A stretch of DNA of 64,000 nt from Sandaracinaceae bacterium (GTDB taxonomy: Bacteria; Myxococcota_A; Polyangia; Polyangiales; Sandaracinaceae), in contig JAHBWG010000031.1 of NCBI GenBank assembly GCA_019637095.1, positions 1 to 64,000 on the forward strand. The letters are read 5' to 3'. Every line of letters begins with the position of its first letter. The stretch's first letter is position 1. Positions 53,903-62,959 of the stretch are shown in pieces. The translations under genes and the position numbers were made by a program. The notes under the pieces were generated by a model, which saw only the letters and a list, made by a program, of their open reading frames with translations, was not told the DNA's origin and did not search any database.

Positions 53903-54745
53903 TCAGCCGGCGTCGAGGCTCCCTGCGTCCTCGATGCTCCCCGCGTCCTCGATCCCCGCGTCCTCGGCTCCCGCGTCCCCGACCCCGGCGTCCTCGGGGG
54001 GCTCCTCGCCACAGACGCCGGCCATGCACGCGCGGTGCGAGCAGCACGCGCCGTCGCAGCAGACCTCGCCCGCGGCGCAGCCGCCCGGGCACGCCGTGCC
54101 CATCGTGCAGGTGCTCTCCTCGCAGCGCTCCTCGGTCCGGCAGAGCGTCCCGCATCCGCCGCAGTGGAACCGGTCGCGCGTGGTGTCGACGCAGCCGATG
54201 TCCGCGCCGAACTGGCAGCAGACGGACTCCGGCGTGCCGTCGCACGGGCCCCGGCCGGGGCCGCAGCGACACTCGCGCCCGTCGCAGCGATCCGCGCGCG
54301 CCGCGGCGCACACGTTGCCGCAGCGCCCGCAGTCCGACGGGCTCGTCGAGAGGTTCGCGCAGTACGCCAAGCTGCCCGGGCCCAGCGGGGGGCAGCAGAA
54401 GTCCTCGGGGGTCCCGCGGCAGCCGATGTCCGCCGTGCCGCAGGTGCACGTGCTCGCCGCGCACGCGTCGCCGCGGTTCTGGGCGAGGCAGTCGATCGCG
54501 CACGAGCCGCAGCGGCGAGGATCGTTGCGCAGGTCGAAGCACGCCGGCTCGGCCGCCGTCTCGCAGCAGGTGAGCACCGCCTCGCACCCGGGAGAGCACA
54601 CCGGCGGGGCCGCGTCGGGTCGCGACGCGTCGCGGCCGCCGTCGAGGAGCGCCGCGTCCACCCCCGCGTCCGGGCTCGCCCCCCCGTCGCAGCCGGCGAG
54701 CGGCGCGGTGCAGGCGAGGGCGAGGCACAGCAGGCGGTAGGGCAT
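53903..54745 (-). CDS. Cysteine-rich lipoprotein with Asp-Ala-Gly repeats
   Basis: The 280-residue lipoprotein (PLAGC, Cys19) has an Asp/Ala/Gly linker, then a dense array of about 38 cysteines in repeated clusters such as CGSCAIDC, CGRCGNVC and CGGCGTLC with the pattern D-x-x-x-C-G-x-C-x-x-x-C, like Stig1-type or other disulfide-rich modules. The C terminus is a run of Asp-Ala-Gly-type repeats (EDAGVGDAGAEDAG). Such surface proteins are numerous in myxobacteria and their functions are unknown. Convergent with truB. Confidence 0.75.
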   Translation of the reverse strand: MPYRLLCLALACTAPLAGCDGGASPDAGVDAALLDGGRDASRPDAAPPVCSPGCEAVLTCCETAAEPACFDLRNDPRRCGSCAIDCLAQNRGDACAASTCTCGTADIGCRGTPEDFCCPPLGPGSLAYCANLSTSPSDCGRCGNVCAAARADRCDGRECRCGPGRGPCDGTPESVCCQFGADIGCVDTTRDRFHCGGCGTLCRTEERCEESTCTMGTACPGGCAAGEVCCDGACCSHRACMAGVCGEEPPEDAGVGDAGAEDAGIEDAGSIEDAGSLDAG

Positions 54746-54759
54746 CGGGACGGGGACGA

Positions 54760-54831
54760 AGGCGCCGAGCGGATTCGAACCGCTGAATGGAGGTTTTGCA
54801 AACCTCTGCCTTACCACTTGGCTACGGCGCC
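54760..54831 (-). tRNA. tRNA-Cys (anticodon GCA)
   Basis: A 72-base minus-strand cloverleaf: acceptor GGCGCCG/CGGCGCC, D stem GCCA/GGCA region, anticodon stem GAGGT/ACCTC with loop TTGCAAA giving anticodon GCA, T stem AGCGG/CCGCT with TTCGAAT, discriminator T as usual for tRNA-Cys. CCA is not encoded. It lies 14 bp upstream of the start of the cysteine-rich lipoprotein gene on the same strand. Confidence 0.95.
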
Positions 54832-54846
54832 GACGAGCGAGCGCGC

Positions 54847-54874
54847 TGTATACCACCGTGGTCGTGGGTGTCCA
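54847..54874 (-). promoter_or_regulatory. Putative promoter of tRNA-Cys
   Basis: On the minus strand TGGACA (54874-54869), 16 bases, TATACA (54852-54847), about 15 bases before the tRNA 5' end. Readthrough could reach the downstream cysteine-rich lipoprotein gene, whose start lies 14 bp after the tRNA. Confidence 0.55.
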
Positions 54875-54927
54875 GCCGCACGGCGGCGACTGGAATCCGC
54901 CTGCGAGTCGGTACATGCTGCCCCGCG

Positions 54928-55782
54928 ATGACGTCCACGCAGAGCGAGATCGACCAGTCCTACAGCGTCTCCAACGAGTTCTTCCGGCTCTGGCTCGACG
55001 AGGGCATGCACTACACCTCGGCGAGCTATCTCACCGGCGACGAGACGCTCGAGCAGGCGCAGCTCAACAAGTGCCGGATCCTCTACGACTACGCGGAGAT
55101 GACCCCGGACAAGCTCGTGCTCGACATCGGCTGCGGCTGGGGCTCGAACCTCGAGTACCACGTCCAGCGCGGCACCAAGCGCGCGCACGGCATCACGCTG
55201 TCGACGGCGCAGGTCGAGTGGATCAACGGGCGGAACCTGCCCGGCGTGACCGCGCTCTTGATGGACTATCACGACTACGAGCCGGCCGAGAAGTACGACG
55301 CCCTGCAGTCCATCGAGATGATCGATCACCTCTGCTCGCCGGCGCAAGCGCGCGAGGGCAAGGCGGTGGAGCTCTACCGGGCCTACTTCAAGAAGTGCCA
55401 CGCGTGGGTGAAGCCGGGCTCGCACTTCGGCTTCCAGGCGATCCTGCGCGACAAGGTGCCCAGGACGCGCAAGGACCTCGAGGACCTCGCCTTCACCGCA
55501 GACGTGATCTTCCCCGGCGGGCTGAACCCGCGCCTCGAGGAGCTGATCATGGCGATCCGCCCGTACTGGGAGTGCGTGGAGATGCGCACGCAGCGGGTGA
55601 GCTACGGCAAGACGACGGCGGAGTGGCTGCGCCGGATGCGCCTGCACGAGAAGGAGATCCGTGGAAGGTGGGGCGACCAGGTCTTCGACGACTACGATCG
55701 CTACCTCTCGACCTGCGTGCGCGCCTTCGACAACTACTGGTCGAGCGACGTCCAGATGAAGCTCGCGTGGTGCCCGCTCTGA
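54928..55782 (+). CDS. Cyclopropane-fatty-acid synthase-like SAM methyltransferase
   Basis: The 284-residue protein has the CFA synthase/mycolic acid methyltransferase pattern: YSVSNEFFRLWLDEGMHYTS, then AQLNKCRILYDYAEMTPDK and the SAM-binding VLDIGCGWGSNLEYH, and QAILRDKVPR later. It lacks the N-terminal accessory domain of E. coli Cfa. The substrate may be an unsaturated fatty acyl chain of a phospholipid or another lipid. The ATG at 54928 has no clear ribosome site. Confidence 0.84.
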   Translation: MTSTQSEIDQSYSVSNEFFRLWLDEGMHYTSASYLTGDETLEQAQLNKCRILYDYAEMTPDKLVLDIGCGWGSNLEYHVQRGTKRAHGITLSTAQVEWINGRNLPGVTALLMDYHDYEPAEKYDALQSIEMIDHLCSPAQAREGKAVELYRAYFKKCHAWVKPGSHFGFQAILRDKVPRTRKDLEDLAFTADVIFPGGLNPRLEELIMAIRPYWECVEMRTQRVSYGKTTAEWLRRMRLHEKEIRGRWGDQVFDDYDRYLSTCVRAFDNYWSSDVQMKLAWCPL

Positions 55783-55817
55783 CGCACGCCTGAGCGCGCG
55801 GCTGCCCGTGGTTCGGC

Positions 55818-55841
55818 GGGCGCTCTCGTGGTAGAGCGCCC
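55818..55841. promoter_or_regulatory. Perfect hairpin directly before the acnA start codon
   Basis: GGGCGCTCT (55818-55826) pairs with AGAGCGCCC (55833-55841), a perfect 9-bp stem with a 6-base loop ending 3 bases before the acnA ATG. It occupies the place where a ribosome site would be, and no Shine-Dalgarno is visible. It could terminate upstream transcription, control acnA translation or be an operator. Confidence 0.55.
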
Positions 55842-55844
55842 CGC

Positions 55845-58598
55845 ATGAGCCACGACAGCTTCGGGTCCCGCGCCACCCTCGACGTGGGCGGGCGCGCCAT
55901 CGACATCTTCCGCCTCGACGCCCTCGAGAAGGCCGGCGTGGGCGACGTCTCGACGCTCCCCTATTCGATCCGCGTCCTGCTCGAGAACCTCCTGCGCAAC
56001 GAGGACGGCAAGACCGTCCGCCGCGAGGACATCGAGGCGGTGGCGAGCTGGGATCCGCAGGCGACGCCGTCGATCGAGATCGCCTACCGCCCGGCGCGCG
56101 TGCTGCTCCAAGACTTCACCGGCGTGCCGGCGGTCGTGGACCTCGCGGCGATGCGCGAGGCGTTCGCCGCGATGGGCGGCGATCCCGAGCGCGTGAACCC
56201 GCTCCAGCCGGTGGACCTCGTGATCGACCACTCGGTGCAGGTCGATCGCTTCGGCACGCTCCGCTCCTTCGACGAGAACGTGAAGCTCGAGTTCGAGCGC
56301 AACGGCGAGCGCTACCGCTTCCTCAAGTGGGGCCAGTCCGCGTTCGACGGGATGCGCGTCGTGCCCCCGGGCACCGGCATCGTGCACCAGGTGAACCTCG
56401 AGTACCTCGCGAGCGTGGTGTTCACGCGCGACATCGGCGGGCGCACGGTGGCGTACCCCGACACGCTCGTCGGCACCGACTCGCACACGACGATGATCAA
56501 CGGCCTCGGCGTCCTGGGCTGGGGCGTCGGGGGGATCGAGGCCGAGGCGGCGATGCTCGGTCAGCCGGTCGCGATGCTGCTGCCGCAGGTCGTCGGCTTC
56601 GAGCTCACGGGGCGGCTGCCCGCGGGCGCGACGGCGACCGACCTCGTGCTGCGCGTCGTGGAGATGCTCCGCAAGCACGGCGTCGTCGGGAAGTTCGTCG
56701 AGTTCTTCGGCGAGGGCATGCGCTCGCTGTCGCTCGCGGACCGCGCGACGATCGCGAACATGGGGCCCGAGTACGGGGCGACGATGGGCTTCTTCCCGGT
56801 CGACGAGGAGACGCTCGCGTACCTGCGCTTCACGAACCGCGATCCGGCGCAGGTGGCGCTGGTCGAGCGCTACCAGAAGGAGCAAGGGCTCTTCCATACC
56901 GCGAGCTCGCCGCGGTGCCGCTTCACGACCGAGCTCTCGCTCGATCTCGGCACGATCGTGCCGGCGATCGCGGGGCCGACGCGGCCGCAGGATCGCGTCG
57001 CGCTGACCGACGCGAAGCGCTCGTGGCGCCGCACGCTGCTCGGCAACCTCGAGCGCACGCACGCGGGCATCGCCGCGAAAGGCGCGAGCTTCGCGGACGG
57101 CGGCGACGCCTCCGCGCTCGCCGACGCGGACGCCCGCGCGGCGGTGACCAAGACGGCGCGCGTCGAGCGCGACGGCGACGTCTTCGAGCTCCCGCACGGC
57201 GCGGTGGTGATCGCGGCGATCACGAGCTGCACCAACACGTCGAACCCGTCGGTGATGCTCGGCGCCGGCCTGCTCGCGAAGAACGCCCGCGCGCGCGGGC
57301 TGACCGTCAAGCCCTGGGTGAAGCCGAGCTTCGCGCCCGGCTCGCAGGTGGTCACCGAGTACATGAACGAGGCGGGGCTGATGAAGCCGCTCGAGGAGCT
57401 CGCGTTCCACCTCGTGGGCTACGGCTGCACGACGTGCATCGGCAACTCGGGCCCGCTCGACGCGCCGATCGAGCAGGCGATCAAGGATCACGGGCTCGTC
57501 GTCTGCGCGGTGCTCAGCGGCAACCGCAACTTCGAGGGGCGCGTCCACCCGCTCACGCGCGGCAACTACCTGGCGTCGCCGCCCCTCGTCGTCGCGTACG
57601 CGCTCGCCGGCACGACGGACATCGACTTCGAGCGCGATCCGATCGGGACGGACCCCGACGGACGCGAGGTCTTCCTCCGCGACGTCTGGCCGAGCCAGGA
57701 GCAGCTCGCCGAGACGCTGCGCACGGCGGTGAAGCAGTCGCAGTTCGCCGAGCGCTACGCGGCGGTGTTCGAGGGCCCCGCGCAGTGGCAGGCCACCGAG
57801 GCGCCGACCGGTGAGGTCTTCGCCTGGGAGGACGCGTCGACGTACATCCGCAAGCCGTCGTTCTTCGATGGGCTGAGCGCGGGGCCGCCGGCGGCGCCGA
57901 GCGACATCGTCGGGGCGCGCGTGCTCGCGCTGCTCGGCGACAGCGTGACGACCGACCACATCTCGCCCGCCGGCAAGATCGAGGCGGACGGCCCGGCGGG
58001 CCGCTACCTCTCGGCGCACGGGGTCGCGGTGCGCGATTTCAACTCGTACGGGAGCCGTCGCGGCAACCACGAGGTGATGATGCGCGGCACGTTCGCCAAC
58101 ATCCGGCTGCGCAACCGCCTCGTGGCGCCGAAGGAGGGCGGGCTCACCCGCCACCTCCCGAGCGGCGAGGAGATGAGCATCTACGACGCGTCGATGCGCT
58201 ACCAGGCGGACGGCGTGCCGCTCGTCGTGATCGCCGGCGCGGAGTACGGGACGGGCTCGAGCCGCGACTGGGCCGCGAAGGGCACGTACCTCCTCGGCGT
58301 CAAGGCGGTCATCGCGGTGAGCTACGAGCGCATCCACCGCTCGAACTTGATCGGGATGGGGATCCTGCCGCTCGAGCTGCCGGCGGGGCAGACCGCGGAG
58401 AGCCTCGGGCTCACCGGCGAGGAGGTCCTCACGATCACCGGCATCGCGAGCGGCCTCGCGCCGGGCGCCCGCTTCACCGTGACCGGCGGCCCGAAGCCCT
58501 TCGAGGTGACGGCGCGCATCGACTCGCCGCAGGAGGTCGAGTACTACCTCCACGGCGGCATCCTGCAATACGTCTTGCGCCAGATGGCGTCGGCGTAG
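55845..58598 (+). CDS. acnA: Aconitate hydratase A
   Basis: Aconitase interconverts citrate and isocitrate via its 4Fe-4S cluster. The 917-residue protein matches AcnA/IRP-type length. The cluster cysteines are Cys462 ([10 protein letters not shown]) and Cys528/Cys531 ([10 protein letters not shown]). Other signatures are [20 protein letters not shown] near residue 209, and in the C-terminal swivelling domain [16 protein letters not shown]. It follows the methyltransferase gene by 62 bp. Confidence 0.97.
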   Translation: MSHDSFGSRATLDVGGRAIDIFRLDALEKAGVGDVSTLPYSIRVLLENLLRNEDGKTVRREDIEAVASWDPQATPSIEIAYRPARVLLQDFTGVPAVVDLAAMREAFAAMGGDPERVNPLQPVDLVIDHSVQVDRFGTLRSFDENVKLEFERNGERYRFLKWGQSAFDGMRVVPPGTGIVHQVNLEYLASVVFTRDIGGRTVAYPDTLVGTDSHTTMINGLGVLGWGVGGIEAEAAMLGQPVAMLLPQVVGFELTGRLPAGATATDLVLRVVEMLRKHGVVGKFVEFFGEGMRSLSLADRATIANMGPEYGATMGFFPVDEETLAYLRFTNRDPAQVALVERYQKEQGLFHTASSPRCRFTTELSLDLGTIVPAIAGPTRPQDRVALTDAKRSWRRTLLGNLERTHAGIAAKGASFADGGDASALADADARAAVTKTARVERDGDVFELPHGAVVIAAITSCTNTSNPSVMLGAGLLAKNARARGLTVKPWVKPSFAPGSQVVTEYMNEAGLMKPLEELAFHLVGYGCTTCIGNSGPLDAPIEQAIKDHGLVVCAVLSGNRNFEGRVHPLTRGNYLASPPLVVAYALAGTTDIDFERDPIGTDPDGREVFLRDVWPSQEQLAETLRTAVKQSQFAERYAAVFEGPAQWQATEAPTGEVFAWEDASTYIRKPSFFDGLSAGPPAAPSDIVGARVLALLGDSVTTDHISPAGKIEADGPAGRYLSAHGVAVRDFNSYGSRRGNHEVMMRGTFANIRLRNRLVAPKEGGLTRHLPSGEEMSIYDASMRYQADGVPLVVIAGAEYGTGSSRDWAAKGTYLLGVKAVIAVSYERIHRSNLIGMGILPLELPAGQTAESLGLTGEEVLTITGIASGLAPGARFTVTGGPKPFEVTARIDSPQEVEYYLHGGILQYVLRQMASA

Positions 58599-58599
58599 G

Positions 58600-58620
58600 G
58601 AGGGGCGCCGCGCACCCCTC
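58600..58620. terminator. Short inverted repeat between convergent genes
   Basis: GAGGGG (58600-58605) pairs with CCCCTC (58615-58620), a 6-bp stem with a 9-base loop, in the 29-bp gap between acnA and the convergent DUF1552 gene. Could serve as a weak bidirectional terminator. Confidence 0.4.
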
Positions 58621-58627
58621 GGCGAGC

Positions 58628-60043
58628 TCAACGCATCATCTCGTTCAGCGTGCCGCGAGGCAGGCCCGGGTCGCCGAAGTCGCTCGTCGGCACCCCGAGC
58701 GCGGTCGCGATCGTGTTGAGCAGCTGGCCGTGGTTGAGGGCGTTGCGGTCGTTGCCCGAGAGGCGGAGGTACTCGCCCTGACGCAGCCGGCCGCCCGCGC
58801 TGCCCGCGAGGATCCACGGCAGGTTCTGCCGCGAGTGGGCCGGCCCGTTGCCGAGGTCGTTGAGCCACGCCGACACGCCGCAGTCGAGCAGCGTCCCGCC
58901 CGTCGGCATCGGGTACTCGGCGAGGCGGCTCAAGAGGTGCCGGAACGTGCGCGCGAACTGGCGATCGACCATCGCGTGCAGCTGATCCGAGTCGGAGATG
59001 ATCGCCCCGCTCGAGTCGTGGCTCAGCCGCCGGTGTGAGAGGTAGTGGAAGTTCTCGAGCTGTGCGCCCGTCGAGAGGTTGCGGTAACGCGTGTTGCCGT
59101 CGTTGCCGTTGCCGACCTGGATGGCGACCGAGCGCGTGACGCCGCACGCGATCGCGAGCGCCGCGACGTCCATGTGGAGGCGCGCGGTCGCGAGGACCTC
59201 GTCGCCATCCGTGCTGTTGTACGCGGTGCCGAGCCCGTCGATCTGGCGGACGGTGTCCTCCGGGAGCTGGCAGGCGAGGCGGATCTCGATGTCGCGCACG
59301 GCCGCGCGGTGCAGCTCGATGCGGTCGCGATCGGCGCGGCTCAACCGAGGCGTCGACATGAGGCGCACGAGCTGCGAGCGGACGAGGTCGTTGACGCTGC
59401 GGCCGCGCTCGGCGAGCTGGCGCTGCGCCTCCGCGCTCAGCCCCGCGTCGCCGCCGACGAGCGTCATGTAGCCCTCGCGCGGGTCGTGGATCGGGCTGCG
59501 CCGATCCGCGGGGCCGCGGTAGGAGATGCACGGACCGCCGAGCCAGCCGCCGGTGCGGCCCGCGTACATGAACCACGAGTCGCGTCCGCCCGGGTTGAGC
59601 GCGCGGCCGAGGTAGTGATCGATCGACTGCCCCGCCGCCTCGCTGCTCCCGCCCTGCCCGTCGACCGTCGGGCCGCGCGCGGTCAGGCACTGCAGCGCGC
59701 CGCGCGCGTGCCCGTCGCCGTAGTCGAAGTTCTGGGTGTTGACGTTGCCGAGGACGAGGAGCTGGCTGCGGAAGTCCGTCAGCTCGTCGATCGAGCGGTC
59801 GCGCATGCCGTCGGTGGTCAGCGGGCCCGGGTCGCGCGGCCAGAAGCGCTCCGGCTCGGAGCCGAGCTCGGAGGTGTTCTGCGCGGCCGCCACGCCGTTC
59901 GCCTGCCTGAAGAAGACGGCGTAGCTCGTCTCGTCGTTCGCGCGCGCCGCCTGCGGGCGCCCCACGCTCTCGAGCAGCGGCAAGGCCAGCATCGCTCCGC
60001 CGGCACCGCGGAGCACGATTCGTCGTCCGAGCTTCTTGTCCAT
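58628..60043 (-). CDS. DUF1552 family secreted protein
   Basis: The 471-residue protein has an N-terminal twin-arginine-like signal (RRIVLRGAGGAMLALPLL) and matches DUF1552 in its LVLGNVNTQNFDYGDGHARG and HSRQNLPWILAGSAGG segments. DUF1552 genes are common in Planctomycetes and Myxococcota next to DUF1592/DUF1588 cytochrome-like partners, as here. The ATG at 60043 shares its A with the TGA stop of the partner. Function is unknown; a periplasmic oxidoreductase or polymer-related role is a guess. Confidence 0.84.
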   Translation of the reverse strand: MDKKLGRRIVLRGAGGAMLALPLLESVGRPQAARANDETSYAVFFRQANGVAAAQNTSELGSEPERFWPRDPGPLTTDGMRDRSIDELTDFRSQLLVLGNVNTQNFDYGDGHARGALQCLTARGPTVDGQGGSSEAAGQSIDHYLGRALNPGGRDSWFMYAGRTGGWLGGPCISYRGPADRRSPIHDPREGYMTLVGGDAGLSAEAQRQLAERGRSVNDLVRSQLVRLMSTPRLSRADRDRIELHRAAVRDIEIRLACQLPEDTVRQIDGLGTAYNSTDGDEVLATARLHMDVAALAIACGVTRSVAIQVGNGNDGNTRYRNLSTGAQLENFHYLSHRRLSHDSSGAIISDSDQLHAMVDRQFARTFRHLLSRLAEYPMPTGGTLLDCGVSAWLNDLGNGPAHSRQNLPWILAGSAGGRLRQGEYLRLSGNDRNALNHGQLLNTIATALGVPTSDFGDPGLPRGTLNEMMR

Positions 60044-61707
60044 CACAGCTCCTCGATGCTCCGGTTGAGGAACGCTCGAGAGGTCACGAGCGAGATCAGG
60101 AGCTCTCGGACCGAGAGCTCGCCTTCGCGCGACTGCGTCGCGAGGCTGGCGACGAGCGCCTGGTCCTCGAGCGCCGAGTGGCGCCCCATCGTGAACTCGA
60201 CCCAGTGCCGCACGTAGCACTCGTGCACCCACTGGCTCGAGGCCAGCTCGTCGATGAGGTCGAGCGCGCCGTCGACCGGGCGCGGTACGCCGTCGACCGG
60301 CGGGCTCGCCGTCGTGTCGATCGGCAGGCCGTTGTCGGCCGTGCGCCACGCGCCGACGGCGTCGTAGCGCTCGAACGCGAAGCCGAACGGGTTGATGATC
60401 TGCGCGTGACAGCCCGCGCAGATCGAGCCGGGCTGCTCGGTGTGGAGCTCGATGGTCTGCCGGTTGGTCCGGCCCGCCATCACCTCGGGCGCCGGGGTGT
60501 CCTCGGGCGGCGCGTCGATGTGGATGCACGCGATCCGCTCGGCGAGGTAGACGCCGCGGTGGATCGGATCGGGCAGCCGCGAGGTCGCGTGCGAAGCGAG
60601 GAAGCCCACCTGCGTGAAGACGCCGCGCCGCTGGGCCGCGTCGAGCGTCACGCGCACGAAGTCCTCCTCCGTGAAGCTCCCGCTCAGCCCGTAGATGCGC
60701 GCGAGCTCCGCGTTCACGAAGGTGTCGGGGCTCGTCAGCAGATCGCGGTAGGTGGCGTCGCGCTGGAACACCAGCTCGGTGACGAACAGGTCGTGCTCGC
60801 GCACCGCGGCGCCGGCGAGCCCCGCGGTCACGGTCGGGAAGTCCTCGGCGTTGGGCCGGATGCCGGAGAAGCGGCGCACGTCGAAGAGCTGCCGGTGGAA
60901 CGAGACCACGACCTCGATCGCGCGCGGGTCGTCGAGCATGCGCTCCGCCTGGATCGCGACGGTGTCGGGATCGGAGAGCATGCCCGCCGCGGCCGCCGCG
61001 AAGAGCTCCTCGTCCGGCATGCTGTTCCAGAGCGCGTACGAGAGCCGGCTGGCGATCTCGTACTGGCCGAGCGGCACGAGGCGACCCTCGCGGTCGTGGC
61101 TCGTCTCGATGCGGTAGAGGAACCACGGTGACTGGAGCATCGCCTCGAGCGTCAGGCGCACCCCGGCGGTCTCCGCGTCGAGCGGGCCGAAGCGCCCCGC
61201 GCCGCTCATGAAGACGTTGCGGTACTCGCCGACCTCGTCGTCGGTCAGCGGCCGGCGGTGGGCGCGTGCCCCGACGACGCGGATGAAGCGCTCGGCGCGC
61301 TCGTCGAGGGTCCCGGATCCCGCGGGCATCAGCCGCCCGAGGATCGCGGCGTCGCTCGTCGCGCGCTCGGCGAGCGTCGCGGCGGCGCGCTGGTAGCTCT
61401 CCCACAGCGTCTCGTCGACGTTGAGCGAGCCGCCCGGGTTGTCGAAGATCGCGTCGCCGCGGAGCGAGTCCGGACGGAACGAGGACGAGAGCCCGGGCGG
61501 GGCGTCGAGCTCGAACAGATCCTGGACCGTCCGCTCCCACTGCGCGTGGGTGAGGCGGGCGAGCCGCGTCTGCGGGGCGGGCAGCACGACGCCCTCCGGC
61601 AGATCGCGCGCGCCCGGTCGAATGGGGGTATCTCCCACCTCTCCGTGGCATGCGGCGAGCGCAAGGACCACGAGGAGCGCGGGAGGGCATCGAGGGACGA
61701 CCCGCAT
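60043..61707 (-). CDS. DUF1592/DUF1588 family lipoprotein with CxxCH motif
   Basis: The 554-residue lipoprotein (LALAAC, near Cys20) has the DUF1587/1592/1588/1585 order: TRLARLTHAQWERTVQDLF near 48, IASRLSYALWNSMPDEELF near 223, HRGVYLAERIACIH near 380, and a haem c-type CAGCH motif followed by INPFGFAFERYDAVG. The CxxCH suggests a c-type haem, so it may transfer electrons in the periplasm. It is directly followed by, and overlaps by one base, the DUF1552 gene, a conserved pair. Confidence 0.86.
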   Translation of the reverse strand: MRVVPRCPPALLVVLALAACHGEVGDTPIRPGARDLPEGVVLPAPQTRLARLTHAQWERTVQDLFELDAPPGLSSSFRPDSLRGDAIFDNPGGSLNVDETLWESYQRAAATLAERATSDAAILGRLMPAGSGTLDERAERFIRVVGARAHRRPLTDDEVGEYRNVFMSGAGRFGPLDAETAGVRLTLEAMLQSPWFLYRIETSHDREGRLVPLGQYEIASRLSYALWNSMPDEELFAAAAAGMLSDPDTVAIQAERMLDDPRAIEVVVSFHRQLFDVRRFSGIRPNAEDFPTVTAGLAGAAVREHDLFVTELVFQRDATYRDLLTSPDTFVNAELARIYGLSGSFTEEDFVRVTLDAAQRRGVFTQVGFLASHATSRLPDPIHRGVYLAERIACIHIDAPPEDTPAPEVMAGRTNRQTIELHTEQPGSICAGCHAQIINPFGFAFERYDAVGAWRTADNGLPIDTTASPPVDGVPRPVDGALDLIDELASSQWVHECYVRHWVEFTMGRHSALEDQALVASLATQSREGELSVRELLISLVTSRAFLNRSIEEL

Positions 61708-61840
61708 GGCAGTACGGATTCTGCACGGCGAAGGCCAGCGAGTTCAAGGGCCCGCCGGGCGATTGCCGCGGCGCGCGGAGCCCCACCGGCTCCACGTCTG
61801 GCGCGAGGCGCGCTCCGGCCCGTCAGGGAAGCCCTGACGC

Positions 61841-62902
61841 TTACAGCTGGTCGCGCAGCAGCACGTCGCAGTAGTACTTGATGCGCTCCACCAGCTTGCC
61901 GTGGGGGCGCTGGTGGATGTCCTTGCGCAGCGCGAGCATGACCTTGCGCTGGAACGTGTAGCGGTTGAGGACGGGCTGCGGCGGCGGCTTGCCGCCCGCG
62001 GCCTGCACCGGGGCGAAGGCCGTCTCGGGTGTCGTGCCCCAGATCGCGAGGTCCTCGGGCGCGACGCGATCGATCATCTGGCGCGCGAGGGTGAGCTTGC
62101 GCGCGTCGGCCGCGAGCTCGGCCGCCCACTTCTCGATCGACTCCGTCACCGGGCGGTCGTGCTTGCCCACCGCGATGGGATCGCCCGGCCCGTCGGTCTT
62201 CGCCTCGAAGCGGCGGCCGTACGTGACGGCCTCCGGCTCGTGCTCGACGCCGAGGTACGCGAACACGCGCTCGAGGTGGCGCTCGGGCTCGCGCACGAGC
62301 TCCTCGTACTGGACGTGCACGAGCGGCACGCGCCGCTCGCGGACGAAGCGCGCGAGCGCCGGGACGTAGCGCTCGACGATCGGGTTGTAGCGGTGCGCCG
62401 CCTCCCAGTCGCCGCCGAAGAACGAGCTCGCGTACGAGCTGAACACGGCGAGCGGGTGCCGCGTCAAGACGACGTACTTGGCGCGCGGGTAGACGCGCGC
62501 CACGAAGTCGGCGACCAGCCCGTACGCCGGCGTCTTGTCGAGGAAGTAGCGCTTGCCCGAGGGCGCGAGCATGCGGCCGTAGAGCACGTCCGCGTAGGCG
62601 CGCAGGGCGTCGAGGTAGTCCTCCTCGCCGCGGGGCAGCGCTTCCACGAAGCCGCGGATCGCCTCGGCGCCGTTGATGTGATCGTAGGGCGCGCGCTCGA
62701 CGCGGTCGTAGTACCCGAGGTACGCGAGCGGCGTCATCAGGTGCGGCTCGGGGTGCGTCATCACCTCCGAGTGCGAGCCGAGCATGCGCTGCAGGAGGGT
62801 CGAGCCGCTCCTCGGCGCCGAGAGGAGGAACAGGAGGCGGTCGCTGGTGGGCTCCATCGTGCGTGCGCGGTCGATAGCCCCGACCAGGGTCGTGTTCAAC
62901 AT
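61841..62902 (-). CDS. Sulfotransferase family protein
   Basis: The 353-residue protein has the PAPS-binding 5'-loop LLFLLSAPRSGSTLLQRM near residue 19 and the 3'-phosphate motif VVLTRHPLAVFSSYASSF near 150, typical of bacterial sulfotransferases of the Sulfotransfer_3 type. It would transfer sulfate from PAPS to an unknown carbohydrate, lipid or peptide. The ATG at 62902 follows a GGAGGA ribosome site at good spacing. It is divergent from the aminomutase gene with 57 bp between. Confidence 0.87.
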   Translation of the reverse strand: MLNTTLVGAIDRARTMEPTSDRLLFLLSAPRSGSTLLQRMLGSHSEVMTHPEPHLMTPLAYLGYYDRVERAPYDHINGAEAIRGFVEALPRGEEDYLDALRAYADVLYGRMLAPSGKRYFLDKTPAYGLVADFVARVYPRAKYVVLTRHPLAVFSSYASSFFGGDWEAAHRYNPIVERYVPALARFVRERRVPLVHVQYEELVREPERHLERVFAYLGVEHEPEAVTYGRRFEAKTDGPGDPIAVGKHDRPVTESIEKWAAELAADARKLTLARQMIDRVAPEDLAIWGTTPETAFAPVQAAGGKPPPQPVLNRYTFQRKVMLALRKDIHQRPHGKLVERIKYYCDVLLRDQL

Positions 62903-62959
62903 CACTCGCTTCCTCCGCCCCGCCGGGATCGGCGTCAAGTTTCGTGCTAACGGGGCGCC

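Noticed and set aside
55734-59690. Open minus-strand frame spanning acnA into the DUF1552 gene
   Set aside because: Only its last part is the real DUF1552 protein; the rest is antisense to aconitase.
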